A stretch of DNA of 64,000 bases from Akkermansiaceae bacterium (GCA_023301765.1 JALZUC010000022.1:25303-89302), one strand, 5' to 3'; shown: positions 1 through 8,887, numbered from the stretch's first letter. Numbers and translations are program-made. Notes: generated from the sequence alone by a model not told the origin.

Positions 1-508
1 CAGGCAGGTAGCCTGTGTGCATACCAATAGCACCGTTAAAACGAAGAAAATTAGGCATAGGAGCGTGGACAAATACTTCACCTGGACCAGCACGGTGCTT
101 GCGAGTGTCTGCATCTTTATTGATCACTTCACCCGTAGCGCGATTTTTAATCACTCCGTAGAGAGATGATGCGTGATTTTTACTTTTCTGTGTGACTTTA
201 AAATTCCCGCGAGGTGTGCCATGTGATTCGTCACCAGATGAGATAGGGCTCATGCCCACGAGTTTACCTCCCTTATAAAAGTAAGCCTTTTGTTCTGCAC
301 GGACGATACGTATTTTAGCTGTTCCTTGCACGTCATCACCGTCCCAGTATCCTTGCGGACTATACCCAGGAGTATTACCTTGAGCTGTGGCTCCAGTGCC
401 ATAGCCGGCAAGATATTGGCTACTTCCACCCGTGGATGGAACACACTGGATAAGAGAGCTAAGTGTGAGGGCCGTGAGTGTAAATCTGAATACAGTAGAG
501 AATTTCAT
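1..508 (-). CDS. L,D-transpeptidase (YkuD) lipoprotein, truncated by window edge
   Basis: This gene begins with ATG at 506-508 and runs off the left edge, so only about 169 residues are visible. The N-terminus is a lipoprotein signal peptide with lipobox L-I-Q-C (Cys22), which predicts membrane anchoring outside the cytoplasm. After a Gly/Ser/Thr-rich linker comes a YkuD-type region with the features SPISSGDESHGTPRGNFKV and FNGAIGMHTG; the second holds the first conserved His of the family. The Ser-His-Gly-Cys active site should lie just beyond the edge and cannot be checked. Family role: 3-3 cross-linking of peptidoglycan or attachment of proteins to it. Two paralogues lie at 3168-3755 and 3795-4439. 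No Shine-Dalgarno sequence is visible. Confidence 0.82.
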   Translation of the reverse strand, partial: MKFSTVFRFTLTALTLSSLIQCVPSTGGSSQYLAGYGTGATAQGNTPGYSPQGYWDGDDVQGTAKIRIVRAEQKAYFYKGGKLVGMSPISSGDESHGTPRGNFKVTQKSKNHASSLYGVIKNRATGEVINKDADTRKHRAGPGEVFVHAPMPNFLRFNGAIGMHTGYLP

Positions 509-715
509 AATACTTTGCTGAAGGGCTAATATACTTGTGATTATCCATTGTCTAGGTGCTGCGGTCAAGTGGCGTTCCATAGTCATCAAGAAATGTTTAT
601 GATGTAGAATATTAGTGGCTAGATCTTTCGTGCTTGTGTGAAGTAGAATCCAGCGTTACCGATCTCAGCGACTGTGTTTTCACACTAAGCTATAACAATT
701 TAAATTTCCCCTATC

Positions 716-955
716 ATGCCTAACTACGATTACCGTTGTCAGAAATGCGATACTGTCTTTGAAGTTTTTCAAAAGATGAGTGATCAAAAGTTAGAGACTT
801 GCCCAGATCAGTCTTGTGCTGGCCAAGTGAAGCGTCTTCTAGGCACAGGTTCCGGTGTGATCTTTAAGGGGACCGGATTTTATCAAACTGACTACCGGAG
901 TGATTCCTATAAAAAAGGAGCGAGTAAAGATAGTGGCAACAGTAAAAAAGACTAA
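716..955 (+). CDS. FmdB-family zinc-ribbon protein
   Basis: A 79-residue protein with the FmdB/CxxC_CXXC_SSSS zinc-ribbon pattern: PNYDYRCQKC at the start (Cys8, Cys11) and CPDQSC (Cys29, Cys34), a likely four-cysteine zinc site. The tail is Gly/Ser/Lys-rich and includes GVIFKGTGFYQTDYR, which is typical of the family. The name comes from a putative regulator of formamidase expression, but the true function of most members is unknown. It stands alone, between the divergent L,D-transpeptidase on its left and the convergent 302-residue gene on its right. Length is normal and the start is unambiguous. Confidence 0.88.
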   Translation: MPNYDYRCQKCDTVFEVFQKMSDQKLETCPDQSCAGQVKRLLGTGSGVIFKGTGFYQTDYRSDSYKKGASKDSGNSKKD

Positions 956-971
956 GAGTAGATAGTCTATG

Positions 972-1880
972 TTAGCTAGGCTTCAGCTCTGCCAGCGATT
1001 TTAACCACCTCAGATCGGCTGGGTGAAGCTGTGCTTTACTGTGAGTGGCTGGGTCTGCCATACAGTCTGCATAAACATGACTGATGGCAGATGCCGTAAA
1101 TATAGTAGCTGTGGCCTCGCTGGGGGTATTCATCATGGCGGCAAAGGCTATGTTAGGATCATGATTTGTATCCGAGGTCTCCAACGATTCTTCGAGGAGT
1201 CTCAAGACTGGGTCATTCAGAATCTCAGGCGCTAGTTTGGAAATTTCTTTTTCTGCCTCATTAGTGGCTGATTTTTCTAGCGATTTTACTTTTTTATCAC
1301 GTAACCAGTCAGAAACATGATTAATACCATGTTTAGAAAGTTTGCTGGTAACGGTGGGTAGGAGTGCTTTAGCCGCTATACCAATGCCTAGTATAGGGTT
1401 CGCAATGGCTATAACTCCACCGATTAGCACGAGTCCACCAGTGATTCTATCCGAATGCCTATCAATTTCCTGTGCTAGGAGGTCTAGCCGATCGGCTAGC
1501 GGAGCTGAGGTGCTGGCAGTTTTAAGTTTTAGTTCCTTGATCTGGTTTGTAGCCAGTTTCTCTATAGCTGCTGATGCAGCCTTGTCAGGCAGGTGAAATA
1601 TACGCGCCTTAGGAAGGCTGTTAGCTGGGCCAACCCCATCTGGTAATACCCGCTGGGTGAAGAGGGCGTAACTGGATTCATTTAGCCGGTAGGGCACTAG
1701 AAAGTAGTGTGTCTCATCTCTATTTTTCAGGTCAACTGAAGCAATGATTTTTATGGATGTAAAAAAGGGAATGTTACCTAGCTGACCACGAAAGTGCTCT
1801 AGCCCGTCGTCGCTAATACGTTTTACCAACGAGCGGAGTTCCTTGGTGGAATGGATGACTGGGTCAACGATCTTACGCAT
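972..1880 (-). CDS. Unknown protein with one hydrophobic segment
   Basis: A 302-residue protein that I do not recognise. The first 120 residues are mixed alpha/beta and contain LVPYRLNESSYALFTQR. Residues about 140-180 are a glycine-rich hydrophobic stretch (GGLVLIGGVIAIANPILGIG) that could be a membrane hairpin. After that comes a charged, helical region (KSATNEAEKEISKLAPEI). There is no signal peptide. It is the second gene of a probable two-gene transcript: the lysozyme-like lipoprotein gene ends 3 bases upstream on the same strand. The glycine-rich membrane hairpin recalls proteins that associate with membranes, but that is only an impression and no family is claimed. Confidence 0.72.
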   Translation of the reverse strand: MRKIVDPVIHSTKELRSLVKRISDDGLEHFRGQLGNIPFFTSIKIIASVDLKNRDETHYFLVPYRLNESSYALFTQRVLPDGVGPANSLPKARIFHLPDKAASAAIEKLATNQIKELKLKTASTSAPLADRLDLLAQEIDRHSDRITGGLVLIGGVIAIANPILGIGIAAKALLPTVTSKLSKHGINHVSDWLRDKKVKSLEKSATNEAEKEISKLAPEILNDPVLRLLEESLETSDTNHDPNIAFAAMMNTPSEATATIFTASAISHVYADCMADPATHSKAQLHPADLRWLKSLAELKPS

Positions 1881-1883
1881 TAA

Positions 1884-2738
1884 TTAAAATGGTTTAGCGT
1901 AAGTATTACAGCGGTTATGCCAGCCGGGCGTCCATCTTTTTTCACCACGGGCAGGGGGGGAGTTACGCACACGGCGGTCTAGGCAGCGTTTAGATGAGGC
2001 GGCAAATTCTTTAGCAGCCGCTTGGCCGGATGCTACGTTTTGCATATCCATAAGCACCCACATAAGCCCCCAGCCTTGATCCCTGTATTGTTCGCGGGGG
2101 TTAGTGCCATCACCTTTAAAGTTAACGTAATCTACGAGTGCGTAGATGCCATTTGAGGTGGTGGCTACTTTATTGTAGTTAGCTTGAATACGGGCGCGGT
2201 GAGCCGAAGGGGCAGCTGACATGATCTTAGGTAGCGCTGCCCGTGATTTGTAAGCTATAAATTCTGTCTGAACATTGACATTAGCGGCTAACCAAGTGCG
2301 CAGTCCCTTAAGTTGAGCACCGTTAAAATCACGCTGGAAGGCGGCCTTGTTAGGCCATGGGCAATCTATGGAGTAGGCTACGGCTGGGAGCTTGTGGCCG
2401 TTCGAGGTAGCGTAGCGAACAAATTCTGGGAAGGTTTCCGTCCAGCGGCCATTAAAGCCTTTAGGATACCAGATAAAGTGTCCTATACCAATGGATGGAA
2501 ATTCCTCGCCATCATTCCAGTGGGTGAGTCCGGTGACTTTACCGGCAGATTCATTTTGCCATATTTTCCTGCCGATAGCTGACTTCTGTGATGCGGTGAG
2601 TCTGATCGATGCGGGTGCTGCAGTGGCTGGTGTAGCCTTAGCCACACCTGTAGGGGCTGTGGGCTCAGCTACACTGGGTGAGCAGGCAGCCAGAGCGAAA
2701 GTAAGAGAAATAATAGTGAATGCTGGATAAACTTGCAT
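1884..2738 (-). CDS. Putative lysozyme-like lipoprotein
   Basis: A 284-residue exported protein. The signal peptide ends in a lipobox (L-A-A-C, Cys19) and is followed by a Pro/Ala/Thr-rich linker. The mature domain contains KIWQNESAGKVTGLTHWN and FPSIGIGHFIWYP, then ALVDYVNFKGDG and YRDQGWGLMWVLMDM. The glutamate in NESAG followed by IGIGH resembles the catalytic Glu and the T-x-G-Y-G-H region of phage-type lysozymes, so a muramidase-like fold is a reasonable inference, though unproven. It matches my memory of a conserved uncharacterised bacterial lipoprotein family. It lies 3 bases ahead of the next gene on the minus strand, so the two are probably co-transcribed. Three cell-wall transpeptidases nearby fit a murein role. 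Confidence 0.68.
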   Translation of the reverse strand: MQVYPAFTIISLTFALAACSPSVAEPTAPTGVAKATPATAAPASIRLTASQKSAIGRKIWQNESAGKVTGLTHWNDGEEFPSIGIGHFIWYPKGFNGRWTETFPEFVRYATSNGHKLPAVAYSIDCPWPNKAAFQRDFNGAQLKGLRTWLAANVNVQTEFIAYKSRAALPKIMSAAPSAHRARIQANYNKVATTSNGIYALVDYVNFKGDGTNPREQYRDQGWGLMWVLMDMQNVASGQAAAKEFAASSKRCLDRRVRNSPPARGEKRWTPGWHNRCNTYAKPF

Positions 2739-2787
2739 GATAGGGCTAGAATACGCTCAATTAACCTCGTTCCAAGAATAAGTTTCT

Positions 2788-3147
2788 ATGCCTATCATAT
2801 TTAAATATCTAATTACTGCTGCCGTTATCGTATTCATCTCAGAAATCGCTAAACGTAGTGATAAAATAGGCGCGTTAATAGCGGCTTTACCGATGATTAC
2901 GGTGCTTGCTATGACGTGGATGTTTTTTGAACTAAAAGGTGAAGAACAGACAGAGAAAATAGCAAATCACGCGTGGTATACTTTCTGGTACGTCATACCT
3001 ACCATGCCGATGTTTTTACTCATGCCGTGGATGTTACGCCGTGGTATTCACTACGGGTGGACGCTGTTAGCTGCGTGTGTGCTAACAGCGAGCTGCTTTG
3101 TCATCACCGCGTGGGTGATGAAGCGCTTTGGCGTAGAGCTAATGTAG
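2788..3147 (+). CDS. DUF3147 / GlpM-like small membrane protein
   Basis: A 119-residue integral membrane protein with about four hydrophobic helices: ITAAVIVFISEIA, a loop containing AKRSDKIGALIAALPMITVLAM, then FWYVIPTMPMFLLMPWML, and a last helix near residues 90-110. The pattern of Lys/Arg-Ser-Asp-Lys-Ile-Gly-Ala-Leu followed by a proline-containing helix is what I associate with the DUF3147 family, close to GlpM. The molecular function of this family is not established. It is a single gene, convergent with the L,D-transpeptidase at 3168 and 20 bases from its end. Confidence 0.75.
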   Translation: MPIIFKYLITAAVIVFISEIAKRSDKIGALIAALPMITVLAMTWMFFELKGEEQTEKIANHAWYTFWYVIPTMPMFLLMPWMLRRGIHYGWTLLAACVLTASCFVITAWVMKRFGVELM

Positions 3148-3167
3148 GAGACTACTTAGTGCTTAAA

Positions 3168-3755
3168 CTACTGAGTAATGGTCACAGGTGTACCAACTTT
3201 AGTTTTAGCAAAAATAGTTTTTACAGCTTCCTTAGGCATACGAATGCAGCCGTTAGAGGCTGGATACCTTTTTACACTACCGCTGTAGTGCATACCGATA
3301 CCGTCATCAGTAAGTCTCATCCAGTAAGGTAGCGGAGAGCCTACAAAACGGCCACCACCACTCCACTTACGGCGGTCACCACCGTAGACTACTTTATTAC
3401 CTTGGTAGAATCTACCAAAGATGTTTGAGCGTTTGGTTGCTATTTTACTAGTGATCTTAAACTGACCTGATGGTGTGCGTTTACCTGCTTTGCCAGTGCA
3501 GCAAGGTAGATCTAGAGCTACTTCCTGACCTACCAGTAGCTGTGCACGTTGATCAGAGAGGTCGATTTTCACTCTAGTATTAGAGGAGTTTGCTGAACGA
3601 ATCACTTCTTCATCACGGTAGACTTCATAAGTTTTTTTGTAGTCAGCTCTGTTGGTGAATTTCGTGTGTTTGCTTTTGCTAGTAGCGGTGGTGGAGCAGC
3701 TGACTGCAGCTAGGGATGTAGCAGCAAGTAGACAGAAAAGAGGTAGCTTTTTCAT
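3168..3755 (-). CDS. L,D-transpeptidase (YkuD) lipoprotein
   Basis: A 195-residue lipoprotein (signal peptide, lipobox A-V-S-C with Cys20) with a complete YkuD domain at about residues 60-195. Landmarks are VKIDLSDQRAQLLVGQ at the start of the domain, TPSGQFKI, DGIGMHYSG (His156) and the active-site segment PASNGCIRMP with nucleophile Cys170. The usual motif is Ser/Thr-His-Gly-Cys; here the His is Asn168. The family forms 3-3 links in peptidoglycan or anchors proteins to it. The next gene upstream on the same strand (3795-4439) is a paralogue 39 bases away, so a tandem duplication is likely. The Asn variant may change specificity, but the essential Cys and the upstream His are kept. Confidence 0.9.
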   Translation of the reverse strand: MKKLPLFCLLAATSLAAVSCSTTATSKSKHTKFTNRADYKKTYEVYRDEEVIRSANSSNTRVKIDLSDQRAQLLVGQEVALDLPCCTGKAGKRTPSGQFKITSKIATKRSNIFGRFYQGNKVVYGGDRRKWSGGGRFVGSPLPYWMRLTDDGIGMHYSGSVKRYPASNGCIRMPKEAVKTIFAKTKVGTPVTITQ

Positions 3756-3794
3756 AGCGTTAATTAATTTTCAGGTAAGGTGTGTGGATAGTGA

Positions 3795-4439
3795 TTATTC
3801 GACGATGGTAACTGTGGTGCCGATACGTGTTTTATCAAAAACTGTCTCTACTACTTTGTAATAGGTGCGTATACAGCCGTGAGAAGCTGGGTGGCGAGGA
3901 ACATTCCCTTTATGCATACCGATGCCGTCCCATGTTAAGCGCATCCAATAAGGCATGGCGGCACCTACATATTTCCCGCCAGGAGGAACTTTATCCTTAC
4001 GGGTGTCTGCATTTGATTTTACTAAGCCACCTGATGCATTGTAGATACGGCCATAGGTGTTGGAGCGTTTTTCTTTGCGATTTCTCTCTAGAACTTTAAA
4101 AGTGCCTGTAGGAGTAGGGTATTTGCTGCGGCCAGTAGCTACTGGATAGTCCATAGCGAGTTCAGAGCCGTTCATAAGGTAGCCACGTTGATCTGAAAGA
4201 TCGATGCGAACGCTAGAGTTAGATGGAGTAGTTTTAGCTAGAACAGCTGCGTTTTTCCAGACCCCGTAGTTTCTTGGATAGCTCTTCTCTGCGCGAAAAT
4301 GTTTATAGGTGCCTGCCTTGTGAGGATTTATATAAACGGCCTTTAGAACAGTCTTTTGCTTAGGGTTGGGCACCTTAGGGCTTGCGCAGCTCGCGAGTAG
4401 AATAGCTGCAACGGGTAGCGTATAAACGAATAGTTTCAT
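3795..4439 (-). CDS. L,D-transpeptidase (YkuD) lipoprotein
   Basis: A 214-residue lipoprotein with lipobox L-A-S-C (Cys18) and a YkuD domain over about residues 75-214. It carries RIDLSDQRGYLMNGSE, YPTPTGTFKV, DGIGMHKGN (His176) and the canonical active site ASHGCIR (His187, Cys189). All catalytic positions are intact, so it should be a working periplasmic transpeptidase. It is the upstream member of a tandem pair with 3168-3755; both share the order DLSDQR, TPxGxFK, YWMRLT, DGIGMH. The 167 bases upstream, before the divergent MFS fusion gene, must hold both promoters. Confidence 0.92.
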   Translation of the reverse strand: MKLFVYTLPVAAILLASCASPKVPNPKQKTVLKAVYINPHKAGTYKHFRAEKSYPRNYGVWKNAAVLAKTTPSNSSVRIDLSDQRGYLMNGSELAMDYPVATGRSKYPTPTGTFKVLERNRKEKRSNTYGRIYNASGGLVKSNADTRKDKVPPGGKYVGAAMPYWMRLTWDGIGMHKGNVPRHPASHGCIRTYYKVVETVFDKTRIGTTVTIVE

Positions 4440-4642
4440 AGTCAGATGGCGTTAAGAATTGTAGCGATTACCTAGAGGAAAAGTAATGTGTAAGCAAGCA
4501 TAGTTTGCTAAGTCTAAGCTAGTCATTAGATGTTATCTTATCGTAAGTCATCGAGACACCGATAAAAGGCATCATTTAAATCAATGATCATCCTTTTATA
4601 GTCGATTTGACCGAATCGCTATTTTCTGTTGTTTTAGCCAGC

Positions 4643-7216
4643 ATGCAGGGGATGACAGATGAATTAAGCGATGTGAATTCAAAGATTGGGGCTAAGCCAT
4701 CTCGGAGGAATTGGCTTTCGTTTTGGGGCTTGCTAACTCTACAAACACAGAATGCTTTTAATGATAAGGCAGCACAGTTTCTGCTGATACCTGTGGGCGC
4801 GTGGTTGGTATTAACTGGTGCTAGTGTTCCCGGTGCAGACAAAATAGAGTATATTTTAGCGTCTGTCATCGTATTGCCGTTTATTTTATTTTCTCCTTTT
4901 GCTGGTTGGCTATCAGATCGATTTAGTAAAACTTCGGTGGTGAGAGCAGCATCTATTCTGCAGTTACTGGTGCTGGTTTGGGTATCTGTGTGTATTTATT
5001 ACCAGCAGCTTTGGCTGGCAGTGCTTGGTTTCTTTATGCTCTCTGTGCAGTCGGTGATTCTGAGTCCTGCAAAAAAGGGGCTGGTTAAGGAACTAGTGGG
5101 ACATGAGAAGCTGGGGTTTGCTAGTGGCTTGCTAGAGATTACCGTTATCCTTGCTATCTGTGCTGGGCAGATCATTACGGGTTTTTGGTTTACCGCTAGA
5201 TTAGGCAAAACAGAGAATGGGTGGGAGGCTGCGCTTACTCCTTTGCTGATATTGACAGTGGCTTCGCTGGTAGCTCTCTGCATGTCATTGCTAATCCAAA
5301 AAACGCCGGCTCAGGGGCAGCGAAAGTTTAAGCTCTCGATTCTTACTGAGCATTTCGGCCAGCTGCGCGAATTACTCTCTGAGAGACCTCTGCGGCTATC
5401 AGCTTTTGGTGTGGCTTTTTTCTGGGGATACGCTGGTTTTCTGAATTTAGCGGCTATTGCTATTCCCAAGTATCTCACCGGTGGTGGTGGAAATTTTGCA
5501 CTGGATTCAGCGGTTTTGATGTCAGCTGCTAGCTTGGGTATTATTACTGGCGGGGCTATGGCTTCGTTTATTTGCCGTAAAAAAATTGAGCTCGGGTTAG
5601 TGCCTTTGGGTGGTTTCGTGATGGTGGTGGGGTCATTAGCATTGGCACTTACACCATTAGACTCTGTGTGGCTGAGATTATGGCTTTTTGTTGCGGGTGT
5701 GGGTGGAGCATTATTCTTGGTGCCACTTAATGCTAATATTCAAGATTTATGCCCACCTGAAAAGCGTGGTAGAATATTGGCTGGTTTAGGTTTGTTAGAT
5801 TGCTTGTTTGGTCTGGTAGCTGTGCTTTTACAATTAGGTCTGATGGTTATGAAGGTGAGCTTTGCCTATCAGTTTATTGGGCTATCTTTGATTTGTATTT
5901 TTGCCACGCAATACTCAGCTAGATTACTGCCACAGCATTTATTAAGCTTTCTGGTATTAAGTTTGTTTAAGGTGTTTTACGGAGTGCGCGGCATGAATGC
6001 AGAACGCATCCCTCCTGAGGGTGGGGTACTTCTAACCTCTAATCATGTTAGCTATATGGATGCATTTATCCTCTCAGCAGCTAGTCCGCGTAAGATACGT
6101 TTCCTTATTTTTGATGGTTATTTTAAACACCCGTTGATAGGGCAGTTTGTGCGGTTTTTTGATACGGTGCCTATTTCGAAAACTCGTGCTAAGGAGGCTT
6201 TAGAAGTAGCTGCTGAGGCTCTAGAGCAAGGGCATTTAGTATGTATCTTCCCTGAGGGCCAGTTGACACGAAGCGGTGGTATGAATGAATTTAAGCGTGG
6301 TTTTGAAATGATTGCTAAGAAGGCTAGTTGCCCAGTGCTACCAACCGCTATGGATGGTTTATGGGGGTCTATATTTTCTTTTGAGAGGGGACGTTTTATT
6401 TATAAAATCCCTTATACCATACGCTATGGCTTGACGGTAAACTTTGGTAAACTCATTCCACCTGAGCAACTGAAGGCTGGTAGTGTAAGAGCTGCGGTGA
6501 GTGCGCTACGCGTGGAGGCTTTCGCTGCGCGTAAGGTGCTAGAGAATCCTCTATCGATTCTGGATAGGGAGGTCATGCTGCTTTCTGCTAAACCAGCTAT
6601 CATGGATAACTATCAGCAGTCTGTGATAGGGCTTCGGAATGAAGATCTTAAACTGCAAAAACAGCTCGTGGCAAATGCACTTCAAATGGGGGATGTTAAT
6701 GCCATTATCCGTGGTGATACCGTTATGCTTGAGTGGACTGCTCTGGAGGGCTGCCGAGATATTATCGCTATTACCTTTGCACAGTATTATAATCTAAAGT
6801 TGATCTTAGTAGACTCTAGTATCAGTAAGGATGAGCTGCTACAGCTAAGTCATCAGTATGAGGTGGATAAATATATAGGTGGTAATGCTCTTGCTGCTGT
6901 CTGTGTGGAGGCTGGTAATGAGCTATCTTGTTATAATGTTTCTCCAGATGCAGTAGCAGAAAAGGGTACTTTGCCATGCCTACTTCATGAGGGGCGCGTG
7001 ATCTCAATGTCTATGCCTCATCCAGTGGCGGAAACGGCTACTAAACAGCATCAGGATGGATACCGCAAGGGGACATGGGGGAGACTGTTACCAGGTTTTC
7101 AGGTGAAATCTGAAGATGGCTGTGTCAGGATATCAGGTGTAAGTATCAATGAGGATAAAGACTTAAAGATCGACGGAAAAGGTGTCGATCTGGATGGCTT
7201 TATCGTGCAGCTCTGA
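4643..7216 (+). CDS. LplT-like MFS transporter / PlsC acyltransferase fusion with remnant AMP-binding domain
   Basis: A fusion protein of roughly 860 residues. The first ~420 residues are a 12-helix major facilitator with the intracellular motif GWLSDRFSK, like the lysophospholipid flippase LplT. Next is a PlsC acyltransferase domain with NHVSYMD (HX4D) near residue 467 and FPEGQLTRSG near residue 535. In Aas-type proteins an acyl-ACP synthetase of the AMP-binding superfamily follows. Here only about 200 residues remain, ending in GTWGRLLPGFQVK and VDLDGFIVQL, which resemble late synthetase motifs, while the P-loop and adenylation core are missing. Lysophospholipid uptake and re-acylation is the likely job. 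Start is uncertain: TTG 4607, ATG 4643 or ATG 4652 share the frame; I give the first ATG. Confidence 0.85.
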   Translation: MQGMTDELSDVNSKIGAKPSRRNWLSFWGLLTLQTQNAFNDKAAQFLLIPVGAWLVLTGASVPGADKIEYILASVIVLPFILFSPFAGWLSDRFSKTSVVRAASILQLLVLVWVSVCIYYQQLWLAVLGFFMLSVQSVILSPAKKGLVKELVGHEKLGFASGLLEITVILAICAGQIITGFWFTARLGKTENGWEAALTPLLILTVASLVALCMSLLIQKTPAQGQRKFKLSILTEHFGQLRELLSERPLRLSAFGVAFFWGYAGFLNLAAIAIPKYLTGGGGNFALDSAVLMSAASLGIITGGAMASFICRKKIELGLVPLGGFVMVVGSLALALTPLDSVWLRLWLFVAGVGGALFLVPLNANIQDLCPPEKRGRILAGLGLLDCLFGLVAVLLQLGLMVMKVSFAYQFIGLSLICIFATQYSARLLPQHLLSFLVLSLFKVFYGVRGMNAERIPPEGGVLLTSNHVSYMDAFILSAASPRKIRFLIFDGYFKHPLIGQFVRFFDTVPISKTRAKEALEVAAEALEQGHLVCIFPEGQLTRSGGMNEFKRGFEMIAKKASCPVLPTAMDGLWGSIFSFERGRFIYKIPYTIRYGLTVNFGKLIPPEQLKAGSVRAAVSALRVEAFAARKVLENPLSILDREVMLLSAKPAIMDNYQQSVIGLRNEDLKLQKQLVANALQMGDVNAIIRGDTVMLEWTALEGCRDIIAITFAQYYNLKLILVDSSISKDELLQLSHQYEVDKYIGGNALAAVCVEAGNELSCYNVSPDAVAEKGTLPCLLHEGRVISMSMPHPVAETATKQHQDGYRKGTWGRLLPGFQVKSEDGCVRISGVSINEDKDLKIDGKGVDLDGFIVQL

Positions 7217-7217
7217 T

Positions 7218-8249
7218 TTAGTGCTTACTCCAAATACGGGTATTCAGATCTAACATTTCCACCACATTGAACAAGTGGCTCATTTGATTAAGAAACGTCT
7301 GCATCTGTGTGATATCGTTTGCTGGTAACTTCATGTTGGGCTCAAACCAGTTATCCACATTAGGTATAGTGAGGTAGAGCTGAGATTTCTTTAGTGAGAG
7401 CCTAATGTTTGCACCGTATCGATTCCTTAATGTGAGTAGGCGCTCTTGCATGTCTGGTGTAAGAATGTAGCGCGCTTCTACTTGATCACTACCGTGTACT
7501 ACAAAGGCTTTCTCAAACTCTGGGTTTTCTAAGCGTATGAGATTAGGGCTAAACGCCTGAATCTTTCTACCAAACCATCCAAAGGATTTCTCCGCAAAGT
7601 CAGGCCTGATCGTGAGCCAGCTACGGAAGTTCTTGTTAAAATCAGCGATAAAAAAGACCCCCTTGAAAATAGTCACCCAGTGGGTGCTAGTATGCCCGGC
7701 GGAGTTCGTGCGCTTTCTCTTATCTTCTGCGTGTATCTCTGAGAACATGATTTCTGTTTTGCCGATTTCTCCTGAGAAGAGGTCCTCACTGCCATAGCGA
7801 TCTATACCTGTGGTGTAGAGTCCAGCATCTCGGAATGTAGTTTCAGAAATTCCTCGTCTAGGAGAATAAGTCATACTGCTATGGAGTAACTTACTCATAC
7901 CTCCAATGATCTGATGCTTATATGCATACCTATAAGCAGTGGAATGGCCTTTGATATATTTGTTAAAAGTAACAAAACAAAAAGTTAATCCAGCCAGAAC
8001 GGCGATGACTAGAATGATAAACTCTGTGCCTGCTGGGTGATCAGTATAACTCAGAACTAATAAAATAAGGATACAAGCTACTGCGGTTCCCAGTAATGTG
8101 AGGCCCATTTTTTTCCAGCCTTTACTCATGTTCGCCAATGACTGCCTACGGCCTTGCTCCATCATGAGTAAAATGGGCTCTAACTCTTTTGCAAGTATCC
8201 GTGCATTTGCAGGAAATTGCTTCATGGGTTGGATAGGGGGAGGTTTCAT
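7218..8249 (-). CDS. DUF3137 membrane protein, partner of LemA
   Basis: A 343-residue protein. After a charged N-terminus come two membrane helices at about residues 52-70 (LTLLGTAVACILILLVL) and 78-95. A soluble domain follows with YRYAYKHQIIGGMSKLLHSS, FSEIHAEDKRKR, TIFKGVFFIADFNKNF and EFEKAFVVHGSDQVEARYILTP, the last two being typical of DUF3137 proteins. Function is unknown. It starts 7 bases after lemA ends, and lemA-DUF3137 pairs are common in bacteria, which suggests a joint membrane role. It converges on the MFS fusion with one base between the stop codons. Confidence 0.85.
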   Translation of the reverse strand: MKPPPIQPMKQFPANARILAKELEPILLMMEQGRRQSLANMSKGWKKMGLTLLGTAVACILILLVLSYTDHPAGTEFIILVIAVLAGLTFCFVTFNKYIKGHSTAYRYAYKHQIIGGMSKLLHSSMTYSPRRGISETTFRDAGLYTTGIDRYGSEDLFSGEIGKTEIMFSEIHAEDKRKRTNSAGHTSTHWVTIFKGVFFIADFNKNFRSWLTIRPDFAEKSFGWFGRKIQAFSPNLIRLENPEFEKAFVVHGSDQVEARYILTPDMQERLLTLRNRYGANIRLSLKKSQLYLTIPNVDNWFEPNMKLPANDITQMQTFLNQMSHLFNVVEMLDLNTRIWSKH

Positions 8250-8256
8250 TAAGGTG

Positions 8257-8808
8257 TTAGATGTTTATAGCCTTGGACTCTCGCTCGGAGGTGCCAGTTT
8301 CAAAATGTTGCCTTCTCTTAAACCCAAAGATGCTAGCTATAATACTGGAAGGGAACATGTCCACGCCATTGTTATAATTCATCACAGATGCATTATAAGC
8401 ACGGCGAGCAGCGGAAATTTGAGCTTCTATTTCGGTAAGATTACGCTGTAGGTTAAGGAACTGCATGTCAGCCTTAATCTCAGGGTAAGCTTCAGCCACG
8501 GCGAAAAGTCTGGGTAGGTTAGTATCCAGGCCACGCTCGCCATCAAAGCGCCGGGCGGAGGCGTCTCGTAAGTTTTTTGCCTGATTTCTGGCAGTGGTGA
8601 TATTTTTAAAAAGCTCACTCTCGTGCTTGGCGTAACCTTTAACGGAGTTCACAAGATTAGGCACTAGATCCCAGCGTTTCTTGAGCTGTACATCGATGCT
8701 GGAGTATGAGTAGTCCACGGCATTACGTCTATTTATATGGCCGTTATATATAAAGATCAGAAGTAGAACCGGAAATGCGAAAGCGCAGATGATGAAAATT
8801 ACATTCAC
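8257..8808 (-). CDS. lemA: LemA family protein
   Basis: A 183-residue protein with one N-terminal membrane helix (IFIICAFAFPVLLLIFIYN) followed by the classic LemA sequence: NAVDYSYSSIDVQLKKRWDL, VPNLVNSVKGYAKHES, ITTARNQA, then LNLQRNLTEIEAQISAARRA and NNGVDMFPSSIIASIFGFK. The fold is a long helical bundle facing outside the cytoplasm. Its biochemical role is unsettled. It is the first gene of a pair with the DUF3137 protein, and an 80-base gap separates it from miaA on the same strand. Confidence 0.95.
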   Translation of the reverse strand: MNVIFIICAFAFPVLLLIFIYNGHINRRNAVDYSYSSIDVQLKKRWDLVPNLVNSVKGYAKHESELFKNITTARNQAKNLRDASARRFDGERGLDTNLPRLFAVAEAYPEIKADMQFLNLQRNLTEIEAQISAARRAYNASVMNYNNGVDMFPSSIIASIFGFKRRQHFETGTSERESKAINI

Positions 8809-8887
8809 AAAAGATGTTCTACCAGATTAAGAGTTAGATTACTATTATAAGCTGTATGGGAATTTACAATGCAGCTTCAGCACATGG

